Source: AP-15 sp963698995 (GTDB lineage: Bacteria > Pseudomonadota > Alphaproteobacteria > ATCC43930 > CGMCC-115725). From it: 64,000 bases of DNA. Below are positions 9,186-18,085 of the stretch, in pieces. The DNA lies in contig CAVOTD010000031.1 of assembly GCA_963698995.1 (NCBI GenBank), forward strand, positions 1-64,000, written 5' to 3'. The position numbers were made by a program, and so were the translations under genes. The notes beneath the pieces are model-generated. The model did no database searches. It was not told the origin of the DNA and saw only the letters and a program-made list of their open reading frames with translations. Every line of letters begins with the position of its first letter. The first letter of the stretch is position 1.

Positions 9186-9401
9186 ATGTCGCGCCCGAGG
9201 GGCAAGAAGCCGAGCGTTCGCCTGAGCGTCTCTGTGAATGCAACCGATCACGCTGAACTCGCGCACTTCGCGCAGGCGCGCGACCTGTCGCTTGCTTGGG
9301 TGGTACGGCGGGCGATCTCCGATTTCGTGGAACGTCATCGCAATGACCTGCAGGGAGAGCTTCAGCTGCCACGAGGGCGCAACCCGGAGGGGCCGCCGTG
9401 A
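9186..9401 (+). CDS. ribbon-helix-helix small protein, possible regulator
   Basis: A 71-aa basic protein starting at ATG 9186 (MSRPRGKKPSVRLSVSVNATDHAEL). The pattern of a short beta strand (VRLSVSVNATDHAEL) followed by two helices (FAQARDLSLAWVVRRAISDFVERH) fits RHH/CopG-type DNA-binding proteins. Its stop codon overlaps the GTG start of the cysteine desulfurase by 4 nt, so the two are translationally coupled, and it may autoregulate the cluster and the divergent methyltransferase. Starts further upstream exist but would run into the methyltransferase promoter region. Confidence 0.65.
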   Translation: MSRPRGKKPSVRLSVSVNATDHAELAHFAQARDLSLAWVVRRAISDFVERHRNDLQGELQLPRGRNPEGPP

Positions 9402-10553
9402 CCGCGCCCATCTATCTGGATTATCAGGCCTCGACCCCGCTCGATCCAGCGGTCGGCGCGGCTATGCGCCCGTATCTTGATGGCTGGGTCGGCAATCCTC
9501 ACTCCGATCATACCTTTGGCTGGCAGGCGGCAAGCGTCGTCGAGGATGCCCGGACCGCGGTGGCGGATTTGATCGCTGCCGATTCGGGCGAAATTGTCAT
9601 CACGTCGGGTGCAACGGAAGCAAACAATCCGGCGATTCAGGGACTTATACATACCACGGCGCGGCGCCGCGATCATGTGGTGGTAACGACGATCGAGCAT
9701 AAATGCGTGCTCGCTTCGGCTCTGTCCTTGCAGGAACATGGCTTCCGCATTGACATTGTTCCTGTTGAACCTGACGGGATAGTCGATCCGGGCCAGATTG
9801 GCAGAGTATTGACCGATAATACTGCGCTCGTCTCGGTAATGCTGGCCAATAACGAAATCGGCACGCTGCAGCCGGTCGCAGAAGTCGCCGATCTGTGCCG
9901 TTCGCGCGGCATCGTCGTCCATACTGATGCAGCGCAGGCCGCAGGCAAGATCCCGATTGATGTCGTGAGTCTCGGGGTCGATCTCCTGAGCCTCTCCGGT
10001 CATAAAATGTACGGGCCGCAAGGGATCGGGGCCCTGTATATCTCGCGATTGCCCGATCGCCCTACGGCCGTTGCTGCTCGGCGGTGCGCAACAGGACGGC
10101 CGCCGGGCGGGCACAGTGCCGGTCATGCTCTGTGCCGGGCTCGCCGCTTCGTGCAAAATCGGTGGCGAACGCATGACAGGCGATCATGCTCACGCGCTGC
10201 GTCTTCGCAACTTGTTCCTTGACGCCTTGCAAGCCGCATTCCCAGACCTTTCCGTAAATGGCGATCTGCAAAGGCGTCTGCTGGGTAACCTGAATATCCG
10301 GCTGCGCAGGTGCGACGCCGATAGCCTGCTCGCACGCCTGCGCCGAGAGCTCGCGGCCTCGACGGGTTCGGCCTGCAATAGCGGACTGATCGAACCCTCC
10401 TATGTTCTGCTCGCGCTCGGGCTGACATTGGAGGAAGTGAACAGTTCGATCCGATTCGGCTTAGGTCGGTTTACGACGGTAGCTGATGTCGAGTGCGCTG
10501 CTGCTGCCGTGGCAAAAGCGGCCGCTTCGTCACTGCGACAAGCGGCAGAATAA
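9398..10553 (+). pseudogene. dndA: cysteine desulfurase, DndA/IscS type, one frameshift
   Basis: PLP-dependent enzyme that takes sulfur from cysteine, in Dnd systems to feed DNA phosphorothioation. Visible features are the N-terminal YLDYQASTPLDP, TSGATEANN, TIEHKCVLAS, HTDAAQAAGKIPIDV, the PLP-lysine motif SLSGHKMYGPQGIG, and RRAGTVPVMLCAGLA. The active-site cysteine is in STGSACNSG. The frame changes near 10042: removing one C in the sequence after the LPD region restores the usual link to LLLGGAQQDGRRAG. Length after repair is about 385 aa, normal for the family. GTG start overlaps the RHH stop. Whether it serves DNA modification or a general Fe-S role is inferred from the neighbours (DUF4007, Dnd-associated methyltransferase). 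Confidence 0.85.
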
Positions 10554-10632
10554 TCGCCTTGCTCGAGACTGCCTGCACCATAGCTTTGTGCGTTGAAGCG
10601 GGACTGGACTATAGATCCAGGGAGATCAGACC

Positions 10633-11571
10633 ATGCTGAGAGGGCCGCTCACCGCGCCGGGTTTTCGGGGTCAATTCTCGGGGCATGAGACCTTTCCATT
10701 GCGGCATCTATGGCTGCGTAAGGCCTATGACGCCGTCACCGGCGCGAAACCCGCAGGGCGTAATCTATTCAGCGATCCGGAGGCGATCATTACTTTCGGT
10801 GTCGGAAAGAATATGGTGACTTCGATCCGTCATTGGGCTCTCACATGCTCAATCATTGGAGAAGCCGGGAAGATTTATCGGCCAACTGCTTTGGGAAAAT
10901 TCTTGTTTGATTTGGAATCCGGGCGCGATCCATTCATGGAAAGCCCTGCAACAATATGGCTAATCCAATGGTTGATTGCCGGCAGCGCCGAGCGGAGCAC
11001 GACATGGTTTTATGCTTTCAACCATCTGACCGTCCTCAGTTTCGACCGCGAAGCTGTCGCACGCCCGATCCGGGAGCTTTGCGCCGAACGGGGCTGGCGA
11101 ACGTCGGCCGCCACAATCAAGCGGGACGTTGAGTGCTTCATTCGCAGCTATGTCCGCCACGAGGAGGCGCGGCCGTCGGATGACGTGCTGGAGCCGGTAT
11201 TGGCCGAGCTCGGGTTGATCCGGTCCGCGGGTGGAAGGCATTTCGAGTTCCGCCGCGGCCCGAAGCCGAGCTTGCCGGACGGCGTGTTCCTCTACGCGCT
11301 CGATGACTTTTGGCAGCGGATGGCGGTTGGACAGAGCACGGTAGCGGTCGAGCGGCTGGCCTACGAACCGGGCTCACCCGGGCGGGTCTTCAAGCTGGAC
11401 GAGTTCTCGCTTATCGAACGGCTTGTCCGCATCGAGGACAGCTCGAGCGGACAGTTTCTCTGGTCAGATACCGCGGGGGTTCGCGCGGTCGCCAGGCGGT
11501 CGATGATCCACGACAGCCTGGCGCTGCTTGATCTCGCTTACGACGCGCCGGCGCGGCGGAGGGCTGCTTAA
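10633..11571 (+). CDS. DUF4007 family protein (phosphorothioation-locus associated)
   Basis: Intact 312-aa protein. The N-terminus FSGHETFPLRHLWLRKAYDA, then FGVGKNMVTSIRHWALTC and TALGKFLFD, is characteristic of DUF4007. Members commonly sit beside dndC-like sulfurtransferases and ATPases in DNA-modification loci; their biochemical role is unknown to me. A winged-helix-like fold could be guessed from the helix spacing but is not demonstrated. It lies 80 nt after the cysteine desulfurase and 3 nt before the ATPase, so probably one operon. The dndC partner expected next to it is absent here. Confidence 0.85.
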   Translation: MLRGPLTAPGFRGQFSGHETFPLRHLWLRKAYDAVTGAKPAGRNLFSDPEAIITFGVGKNMVTSIRHWALTCSIIGEAGKIYRPTALGKFLFDLESGRDPFMESPATIWLIQWLIAGSAERSTTWFYAFNHLTVLSFDREAVARPIRELCAERGWRTSAATIKRDVECFIRSYVRHEEARPSDDVLEPVLAELGLIRSAGGRHFEFRRGPKPSLPDGVFLYALDDFWQRMAVGQSTVAVERLAYEPGSPGRVFKLDEFSLIERLVRIEDSSSGQFLWSDTAGVRAVARRSMIHDSLALLDLAYDAPARRRAA

Positions 11572-11574
11572 GCG

Positions 11575-12867
11575 ATGATGCTCTCAGATGCAGTCACTGT
11601 TGCCCGCAGATTTCAGCGGTCGGTACGGGTCGATACGGATCTCGGGGCGGCGGCAGCGCTACACGGGTTTGTTTGCCAGGGATCCGGCCGAGCCGCGCTC
11701 AAGGCAATGGCTCGGTTGATCATCGATACCGGGCAGCAGGCATTCACCTGGACCGGTCCTTACGGCAGTGGAAAGTCCAGCCTGGCGGTCGCTTTAGCGG
11801 CTGCAGTTGGGTGCGATGCCGGCCTGCGCAAAGCGGCGCGGGACCTGCTCGGCGACGCGGCGGTGCCCATCGATCAGGCTTTCCCGGTCGGTCGGTCAGG
11901 TTGGCTTGTAGTGCCGGTTGTCGGGCGGAGGGCTGATCCGATCGATGATCTGGAGATCGGCCTCGCCAGCGCGCTGGGGAAACGCCGCAAGGCCGCCGGC
12001 GGCAACAAGGACGATGGTTCCGGCCGGGCTCTGATCAGCCGTTTGCAAGCCGAGGCGGCCGCGCGGGAGGATGGCGGCGTGCTGGTGCTGATCGACGAGA
12101 TGGGCAAGTTCCTCGAAGCGGCGGCCGGGGAGGGGAGCGACATCCATTTTTTCCAGGAGCTCGGGGAAGCGTCAGGCCGCAGTGACGGCCGGCTGGTCGT
12201 TGTCGGAATCCTGCACCAGTCTTTCGATCAATACGCCACCCGGCTCAGTCGCGAAGCTCGGGATGAATGGGCCAAGGTGCAGGGCCGCTTCGTCGACATT
12301 CCCATCATCAGCGCGGTCGACGAAGTCATTGATCTGCTCGGCCGGGCGATCGAGACCGGCCTGCCTCATCCGGAGAGCCAACGGGTCGCGGCGCGAGTGG
12401 GTGCGGCCATTGGCCGGCGCCGCCCGGGCAGCCCGGATGATTTGGCGCGGCGGCTGGATGCTGCCTGGCCATTGCACCCGGTAGTGGCGGCTCTGCTCGG
12501 TCTGGTGTCGCGCCGGCGCTTCGGTCAGAACGAGTGAAGCACCTTCGGTTTCCTTGGATCGAGCGAGCCGGAGGGATTCCAGGAATTCCTGCGGCGAACG
12601 CCTGCTAATCGGGCGGCAATCTATGATCCGGCTCAGCTGTGGGATTATCTGCGAATTAATCTTGAGCCGGCGATACTGGCGTCACCCGATGGGCACCGCT
12701 GGGCTCAAGGGGCCGAGGCGGTCGAGCGCTGTGAAGCGCGTGGCACACCCTTGCACATACGGCTCGCGAAGGCGATTGACGTCCGGAGAAGCTTGTCCTG
12801 GATGGCTTGCGGCATGGAGACCACGAGACATTCGTTGTCCGAATTTCCCCATAGCTGCTTGAACTGA
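11575..12867 (+). pseudogene. P-loop ATPase of DUF4007 locus, in-frame TGA and 3' truncation
   Basis: The protein starts MMLSDAVTVARRFQRSV. Walker A is TGPYGSGKSSLAVALA (about residues 62-77) and a Walker B-like stretch VLVLIDEMGKF lies near 170, followed by FFQELGEASGRS and a sensor-like VVGILHQSFDQYA. The frame stops at TGA 12535-12537 after GQNE, yet the same frame continues with STFGFLGSSEPEGF, LWDYLRINLEPAIL and SPDGHRWAQGAEAVERCEAR, clearly the same protein, so a single C-to-T change of an Arg CGA codon is the simplest cause. Homology-like sequence ends at about 12770. Full-length relatives are much longer, so the gene is both interrupted and truncated. It would have powered the DNA-modification or restriction complex. 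Confidence 0.7.
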
Positions 12868-13268
12868 TGGGCGAGCTTCTCGCTGGTTATTGCCAGACCG
12901 GTGGTCATGCGGCAATCGACCAGAGCCCGTTTCCCCGCATGGTCGATTTCTGGTTCACCGGATTGTCGATCGCGGCGCGGAAGAAACTGGCCCCGGTTGA
13001 TCTCGCCAAACAGGACACGTTCAAGTTCATCGAGGGGTCGATATTCGATCGGGATAGCTGGCGGGTTCAGGCAGTCATGCTAGTGGCGATCGCGCTTGAG
13101 GGCGGCATCGACATTGTCGGAGAGCCGCGCCGCATGATGGCCATCGCCAATGGCTTGGCTGCGGCGGGAATTCCGCATGTGGTCGACATGATCCGAGACG
13201 GCGACCAGGACCCAATCTGGAATCTGTCAGAATCCATGGACGAGGCTCTGCGAAAGAGTGCGAGTTAG
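12867..13268 (+). CDS. hypothetical protein in Dnd-like remnant
   Basis: A 133-aa frame that I do not recognise. From residue 24 on it looks protein-like: MVDFWFTGLSIAARKKL, FKFIEGSIFDRDSW, VQAVMLVAIALEGGIDIV, RMMAIANGLAAAGIPHVVDM and DPIWNLSESMDEAL. The true start may be ATG 12936, with the first residues derived from junk at the truncation point of the ATPase. The ATG at 12867 overlaps the TGA of the ATPase frame. It could be an intact small gene or the tail of a larger one cut by the same deletion that removed the rest of the ATPase gene. Confidence 0.5.
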   Translation: MGELLAGYCQTGGHAAIDQSPFPRMVDFWFTGLSIAARKKLAPVDLAKQDTFKFIEGSIFDRDSWRVQAVMLVAIALEGGIDIVGEPRRMMAIANGLAAAGIPHVVDMIRDGDQDPIWNLSESMDEALRKSAS

Positions 13269-13491
13269 TGCATTGCCTCATTGCCTGTTGACGCGATAGC
13301 CAAAGAAACATCGCTTACCGACCGAGCCGTGCGACTCGTCATTTATCGCGAGCCAGACGTTTTGTCGCCTCAGTCAACTCGGGCGCCATCACCGCGGCGC
13401 GAACCGCATGTCATTGACGTTGAGCCGACAGTCGTCGAGCGCGAACCGGGAACCTTCCGCCACTATCTGAGCCCAAACACGAGAACGGGGT

Positions 13492-13749
13492 ATGAGCGCG
13501 AGGAAAGCTGCTGGCGGCAGCAAAGAGGCGACTGTCGTCATTGCCGACGACCCTGCGGATCGGCGGGGCGCTCTGAAAGCCATCGTTGGATCTCAATCAG
13601 ACAAGTGGAATAACGTCCTGGCCAACCAGGCCGCCCAAACACTTTGGCTCAAGAATTTCAACGCAGAAGCCCGTGATCGGCAATACGCTGCGACCGTTGC
13701 AGGCTTGATCGGATTTCTCGCACCTATGCCGTCCTGCTCAAGGCGCTAA
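13492..13749 (+). pseudogene. fragment of conserved mobile-element hypothetical protein
   Basis: The frame reads DDPADRRGALKAIVGSQSD, then NVLANQAAQTLWLKNFNAEA and YAATVAGLIGF before losing sense. This resembles the first third of a roughly 150-aa protein common beside recombinases in rhizobial accessory DNA (GEWRDALANEAVRALW-type sequence, from memory). The remainder is absent or shifted. A preceding short frame from 13281 (IAKETSLTDRAVRLVI) could be an HTH fragment but is not convincing alone. Confidence 0.35.
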
Positions 13750-14334
13750 ATCATTCGAGGTTGTCACCGACCATCCAGGTCTGCAGGCTTTTTGACTGCG
13801 GCGATCTCATCTCCTGTGATCACCTCCTATTCCAACCTCGGACGGTCTCGCTTCCTGAAAAGCGGGGCGTGGCCCGTCCCGGGGAGACCGGCCCAGCCGG
13901 TCGTGTTTGAGATGGGAGGTGCCAAAGTCCGCATGGATGGAGAACATGTCCGCGGCCGACGCACGTCGCGCCGCTGCTCGGTTTGATTAGCCCACACGTT
14001 TGACGAGCGCTAGCTTTCCGCGCGCCGGAAGCTCGACGCGAGGCGTCGCCAGATTGCCTCCTGCCAAAGGCGATGTGGACCTCATTGTTCACGGGTGGGT
14101 AATATGCCCAACCCCCTCCCCATCCTCAACGGGAATACCCTTGCAGGCGCGGACGGGTTCCAAACTCGACATTCACGACCTTGTGTCAATTAGCTTACAG
14201 GAACGCTATATATAGCCAACTGATGCGTTTGCGGCAAAACCTCTCTCGAATTCGACAGAGGAAGCGAATCGTTGGAGGGCTGTCGTTTAATCCCAGGTCG
14301 CGAGAAGGCGTCGCTCAGGCAGGAGGTTTTGATC
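13750..14334. other. intergenic region, probable decayed DNA
   Basis: Nearly 600 nt with only short frames on both strands and no recognisable protein. The last 15 nt hold the strong AGGAGGT Shine-Dalgarno of the next gene. Confidence 0.5.
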
Positions 14335-15153
14335 ATGACCGTCGCGGAGAATATAGAGACGCTGCTGCAGCCGCGCGGCGGCAATTACGAAGTCGCGCGC
14401 TTCAATGCTCTCCGCCACGGGGTGCTGTCGCGATACACCGTCCTGCCGTGGGAGGACGCGGATGAATATCACGATCTTCTTGAAGCACTCGTCGCCGAAT
14501 ACAAGCCGCACGGGCCGACCGAGGAACACCTCGTCGAGGAACTGGCGGGCGTAATTTGGCGCAAACGGCGCCTACGATTGGGAGAAAGTGCGGCGCATCG
14601 CCGCGCCCTTAAGCGCGCCACTAAGCCTCATCAAGAGACGGCAAAGGCGGCCCTCGTCCACGTTGCCGACCATGACGAGATCGAAACTATCGCTGAATCC
14701 GTCTACGCCACGGAAGGGCAAACTGCAGAGGATCTCGCGGACCTCAAGAGCGACGAAGCCATGACGGCGACCGCGCTAGACCTGCTCAAAACACCATCGG
14801 CGAGCGCTTATAAACGCGCGCTGGCTGCGTTGCGCGATGATACTCGCGCCTGGTGGGAAGATCAGCAGCGTTGGGAACCGGATGACTACGACGAGGACGA
14901 GACCCCATTTCACGCCGACGCCGAGAGCCTCAGCCGTTTCCTGCAAACGAAGGTATCGCCTTGGTATGATCGTCGTCGGCGCGAACTCGAAAACCGGCCC
15001 CTAATCCGCTCTCAGGCATTTGGCGAAGCCGTCGATCCCGGCCGGCTCGAGGGCCTGGCCCGCTACGAGGTCCATCTCGATCGCAAGCTTGAGCGCATGC
15101 TCGCAATGCTGCTCAAGCTGCAAGGCCTGCGTCACGGTGAGAAGCCGGGCTGA
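14335..15153 (+). CDS. conserved hypothetical protein of accessory DNA, 272 aa
   Basis: Start chosen at ATG 14335 because AGGAGGT lies at 14321-14327, 7 nt upstream. The protein begins MTVAENIETLLQPRGGNYE and has the segment ARFNALRHGVLSRYTVLPWE, followed by a long charged alpha-helical body (EELAGVIWRKRRLRLGESAAH) and an acidic stretch YDEDETPFHADAE. I recall close relatives scattered in alphaproteobacterial islands next to recombinases and the MGGFGSGRYGG-type protein found downstream here, but no function is known. No signal peptide or membrane segment. Confidence 0.7.
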   Translation: MTVAENIETLLQPRGGNYEVARFNALRHGVLSRYTVLPWEDADEYHDLLEALVAEYKPHGPTEEHLVEELAGVIWRKRRLRLGESAAHRRALKRATKPHQETAKAALVHVADHDEIETIAESVYATEGQTAEDLADLKSDEAMTATALDLLKTPSASAYKRALAALRDDTRAWWEDQQRWEPDDYDEDETPFHADAESLSRFLQTKVSPWYDRRRRELENRPLIRSQAFGEAVDPGRLEGLARYEVHLDRKLERMLAMLLKLQGLRHGEKPG

Positions 15154-15287
15154 TCCGTTTCGCAATATCGCCCAGAGTGTACTGGCAGTTCGTTTCTGTG
15201 AGGCGAAGGCGTCGCGTTTTGATTTCCGCTGAAAATGAGCGAGTTCGGCTGATGTTTTCGGAAAATCCCAAAACGAGAATTTCGTAA

Positions 15288-15959
15288 ATGGGCGGCTTCG
15301 GATCGGGGCGGTATGGGGGAACGGTGACGGCGGAGGCCACTGCCTCATACGTTCTCCCCATCAGCTCACTGAGACCTTTCCTTGGAAGAGGACAATCTCT
15401 GAGCGCCGAAACCCTTTTCGATGATGGCAAATTCCCGGTGGCGATATGGCTTGCTACCTCAAACTCATCGAGCGCCTTTGTCGAACTGACTCACAAGACG
15501 CGCGATGACCGGGAAGGTGACCGCATCGTTACCGATCGTATCCAGCTGACGTGGACCACACCGACCTACGGGGGTCGGCGCTGGTGGTTCGTGTGCCCGA
15601 GGACCGGCCGGCGCACGACGAAGCTGTTCTTGCCGCTCGGTGGATGGCATTTCTGGAGCCGGCGAGCCTACAGGCTCGGCTATGCCTGCCAGCGTGATGA
15701 CCGGTTCAGCCGCCTCCAGAGAAGAGCTGCAAAGCTAAACCGGCAGCTAGGTGGTGAAGGATGGAGCAGCTGGGACGATCCACCAACAAAGCCGAAGTGG
15801 ATGCGCTGGAGAACCTACGAGCGGAAATACGAGCGTTGGGAGCGAGTGGTTGGGAACGCCAACGAGGAGTTTGCGGTACGCCGTCGCGCGGCTGTTGAGG
15901 CTGCGTTAAAACGAATGGGACGGGCGATGGACTCGTTTGGTAACACGCAAGATGCTTAG
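15288..15959 (+). CDS. conserved hypothetical protein, MGGFGSGRYGG type
   Basis: Intact 223-aa protein starting MGGFGSGRYGG, the hallmark of a widespread uncharacterised family of mobile-DNA proteins. The middle part has TPTYGGRRWWFVCPRTGRRTT, then LGGWHFWSRRAYRLGYACQ, where related proteins often have paired cysteines for a zinc ribbon; here only two of them (CPR, YACQ) remain. The C-terminus is strongly basic and helical. Function unknown. It lies 134 nt after the 272-aa hypothetical and probably travels with it. Confidence 0.7.
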   Translation: MGGFGSGRYGGTVTAEATASYVLPISSLRPFLGRGQSLSAETLFDDGKFPVAIWLATSNSSSAFVELTHKTRDDREGDRIVTDRIQLTWTTPTYGGRRWWFVCPRTGRRTTKLFLPLGGWHFWSRRAYRLGYACQRDDRFSRLQRRAAKLNRQLGGEGWSSWDDPPTKPKWMRWRTYERKYERWERVVGNANEEFAVRRRAAVEAALKRMGRAMDSFGNTQDA

Positions 15960-16153
15960 CATCCGCTTCCTGAAAGCGTCGAGTTAGGATATCTAGGCCC
16001 GCATGGCAGCGGCCGGACTGCTCAAAAGGGAGGAGAGCGCGGATGCGCGGTCGGCCAAAAGATCAGCAAGGAGTTTTCGCCGATCGTAGCTGAAGCGGGG
16101 GTCGCGGCGCTTCAATAAGCAACTGCTGCCCAATGGGCTTGTCGTCGGTTGGT

Positions 16154-16414
16154 CTATGGCTCATCCGGTCGAGGCGACTCTGGATTGTTCATTTCCTCGT
16201 AACGGAGATCGCCTCTGCTCAAAGGTTGGTAGCGCTCATTATTGATGTCTTCCATCGCGCGCTCCCTCGAAGCCTGTCCTGCCTTGTGCATTGTCTCATA
16301 CCAACTCCCACCGTCGTCTTCGTCGTCTGAGGATTCCGGCGCGGTGTTGTATCGGCGGTGATTTCTAGCCTGAGCTTCCGTTTGCGCCGCAAGAGCTTCG
16401 AATTGCGGACTCAA
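16154..16414 (-). CDS. small acidic hypothetical protein, low confidence
   Basis: An 86-aa hydrophilic frame (SSDDEDDGGSWYETMHKAGQ, later DLRYEEMNNPESPRPDEP). It follows the lipoprotein gene on the same strand after 25 nt, so it could be its operon partner. The start is a TTG and no ribosome site is obvious. No family recognised. Confidence 0.35.
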   Translation of the reverse strand: MSPQFEALAAQTEAQARNHRRYNTAPESSDDEDDGGSWYETMHKAGQASRERAMEDINNERYQPLSRGDLRYEEMNNPESPRPDEP

Positions 16415-16439
16415 CCCCTGACCCAGGGGCCTGCAGTCA

Positions 16440-16991
16440 TTAGGGAAATCCCAGTAGAGCAGGCAGGAGAGTTTTCCGTTCGAAAATTCCGCCTGAACCC
16501 AACCTGGTTGGCCCCTGTTGTACGTTGCTAGATTGTCTGATCGCTGCAGTACTTCTCATGCTGCCGGGGTCATATTTATTCACCGCCCATGATTTAGAGT
16601 CCCGCGTTACAAGCTGATCAAGCAATGACGCGTATCTACTGTCATTTACGCCCGTCTCAGCGGCTTGCGCGCTGGGCAACTGCCGTAGAGATCCAGCCCG
16701 ACTAGGATACGGTCTTTGTGGGTTGGATGCGGTGGCAACTCCATTTGCCTGCGCCGACCAGCCACCTCCTATCCGCACCGCGTCTCCTCTGGCACGCATG
16801 CAGCGGGCGTAAGCCTCTGTGCCGTCGCCTTTGCCGATTGCCATCCGTCGGCACAGGGCGTCGTCCCGTTCGAAGGCTGCGGCGGTCTTCCCGACGCCGG
16901 GAGTAGCGACGACTTTGGCGCAGCCGCAGAGTGCAAACACCCCGGCGAGAAGGAGGGCGGCTATCTTTTTGTGCACATTACTTGTGAGCAC
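16440..16991 (-). CDS. putative lipoprotein, 183 aa
   Basis: Start placed at GTG 16991 because GGGAGG lies 5 nt upstream on the minus strand, although the frame is open further. The protein starts with a basic n-region and a hydrophobic core (KKIAALLLAGVFALCGC); the cysteine at the end is a plausible lipidation site although -2 Cys is unusual. Downstream are RDDALCRRMAIGKGDGTEAY and RCMRARGD, two cysteines that could pair. The C-terminal half is low in predicted structure. It would sit in the outer or inner membrane leaflet. Function unknown. Confidence 0.6.
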   Translation of the reverse strand: MLTSNVHKKIAALLLAGVFALCGCAKVVATPGVGKTAAAFERDDALCRRMAIGKGDGTEAYARCMRARGDAVRIGGGWSAQANGVATASNPQRPYPSRAGSLRQLPSAQAAETGVNDSRYASLLDQLVTRDSKSWAVNKYDPGSMRSTAAIRQSSNVQQGPTRLGSGGIFERKTLLPALLGFP

Positions 16992-17271
16992 CCCAACCTC
17001 CCAAAGTGCGCTGCTACAACGGCATCCCGGCGATCCTTTGTTGGGAAGATTATCGCTCGGTGGTGGAATTCCGGTCAACGCAGCTGAGCCGGTTCGGTCG
17101 CGGAACACAGAGCTGTTTGCGGCTCACGCGGTCACCAAGAAGGGAGCGACGGAACATGGGATCAGTTATACACGGTACTTTATGGGCTGACATCGCGCCG
17201 GCAAAGGCCCCTGCGGGAATCGGGGGACCAATTATTGGCCGAAATATGATGGCCGGCCGAACAGCTGGTGC

Positions 17272-17294
17272 CTAATGGAAAAAATTTCCATTAG
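17272..17294. repeat. perfect inverted repeat, 10-bp arms, 3-nt loop
   Basis: Arms ctaatggaaa (17272-17281) and tttccattag (17285-17294) with loop aaa. It lies in the gap upstream of the resolvase. It could be a terminator-like hairpin, part of the resolvase recombination site, or a relic of an element end. Confidence 0.5.
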
Positions 17295-17459
17295 AACAGG
17301 CTGCCGGGCGTCACCGTATTGATAACAAGCTCCTCACCTGATCGTGTCGCATAAACGATCACATCCGCACATGCCGTCCGAACACGAGTGAAACCCCGGA
17401 AAAGCGCAGTTCTCGGTGTGCGATATATGTGTTGCAAATCTATGTGCGATTTCCTATTA

Positions 17460-17473
17460 TAGAAACGTTTCTA
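17460..17473. promoter_or_regulatory. 14-bp palindrome, candidate resolvase res subsite/operator
   Basis: The sequence TAGAAACGTTTCTA is a perfect palindrome ending 21 nt before the ATG of the serine resolvase. Small resolvases bind inverted sites just upstream of their own gene and repress themselves there, so this is the natural candidate. The surrounding AT-rich 80 nt (17395-17480) would supply further subsites. Confidence 0.5.
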
Positions 17474-17494
17474 ACACACACCGAGTTTAGGAAC

Positions 17495-18085
17495 ATGCTC
17501 ATCGGTTACGCTCGCGTCTCGACCGAGGATCAAAACCTCAATTTGCAGCGTGATGCCCTCACCGCGGCCGGCTGCGAGCGGATTTTCGAGGACAAGGCAT
17601 CGGGCGCCCGCGATGACCGCCCGGGCCTCGCCGAGGCCGTGTCGCATCTGCGGCAAGGCGATTGCCTGGTCATCTGGCGGCTCGATCGGCTAGGCCGCCG
17701 GATGATCGCACTGCTCGCCTTCGTCGAGGAGCTGAGGCAGCGCGGCTGCGACTTCCGGATCCTCAACGGCTCGTTTCCGATCGACACGACTACAGCCCAA
17801 GGTCGGCTGCTGTTCCACATTTCCGCGGCGCTTGCCGAGAATGAGCGCGATGTGATCCGTGAGCGCACGATCGCCGGCCTCGCCTCAGCGCGCGCCCGCG
17901 GCCGCAAAGGCGGGCGGCCGGCGAAACTGACGCCGAAACAGGTCTGCACCGCGCGGAAGATGCTGGCCGACCCCGAGATGACGATCAAAGAGGTCGCTGA
18001 CGCCTTTGATGTCAACCGGGCGACAATCTATCGCTCGCTCGGCCTTGGCAGCTACGCGAAGGGAGCCCTAGGCGAGCCGGCATGA
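17495..18085 (+). CDS. serine recombinase, Tn3-type resolvase family
   Basis: A 196-aa small serine recombinase from ATG 17495. The N-terminal catalytic motif is MLIGYARVSTEDQNLNLQRD with the nucleophile serine in YARVST; then IFEDKASGARDDRPGL and the arginine-rich WRLDRLGRR segment, LLFHISAALAENERDVIRERT, and a C-terminal HTH (TIKEVADAFDVNRATIYRSL). It would resolve cointegrates or invert DNA by cutting at a res site, likely the palindrome just upstream. A longer frame starting at 17429 exists but begins inside the presumed res region. No transposase partner is visible nearby, so it is an orphan, perhaps a relic of a transposon. Confidence 0.9.
   Translation: MLIGYARVSTEDQNLNLQRDALTAAGCERIFEDKASGARDDRPGLAEAVSHLRQGDCLVIWRLDRLGRRMIALLAFVEELRQRGCDFRILNGSFPIDTTTAQGRLLFHISAALAENERDVIRERTIAGLASARARGRKGGRPAKLTPKQVCTARKMLADPEMTIKEVADAFDVNRATIYRSLGLGSYAKGALGEPA

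Noticed and set aside
12535..12537. TGA as selenocysteine codon
   Set aside because: No SECIS-like hairpin was evident right after it, and the position corresponds to an arginine-type context in an ATPase. FdhA itself uses Cys.
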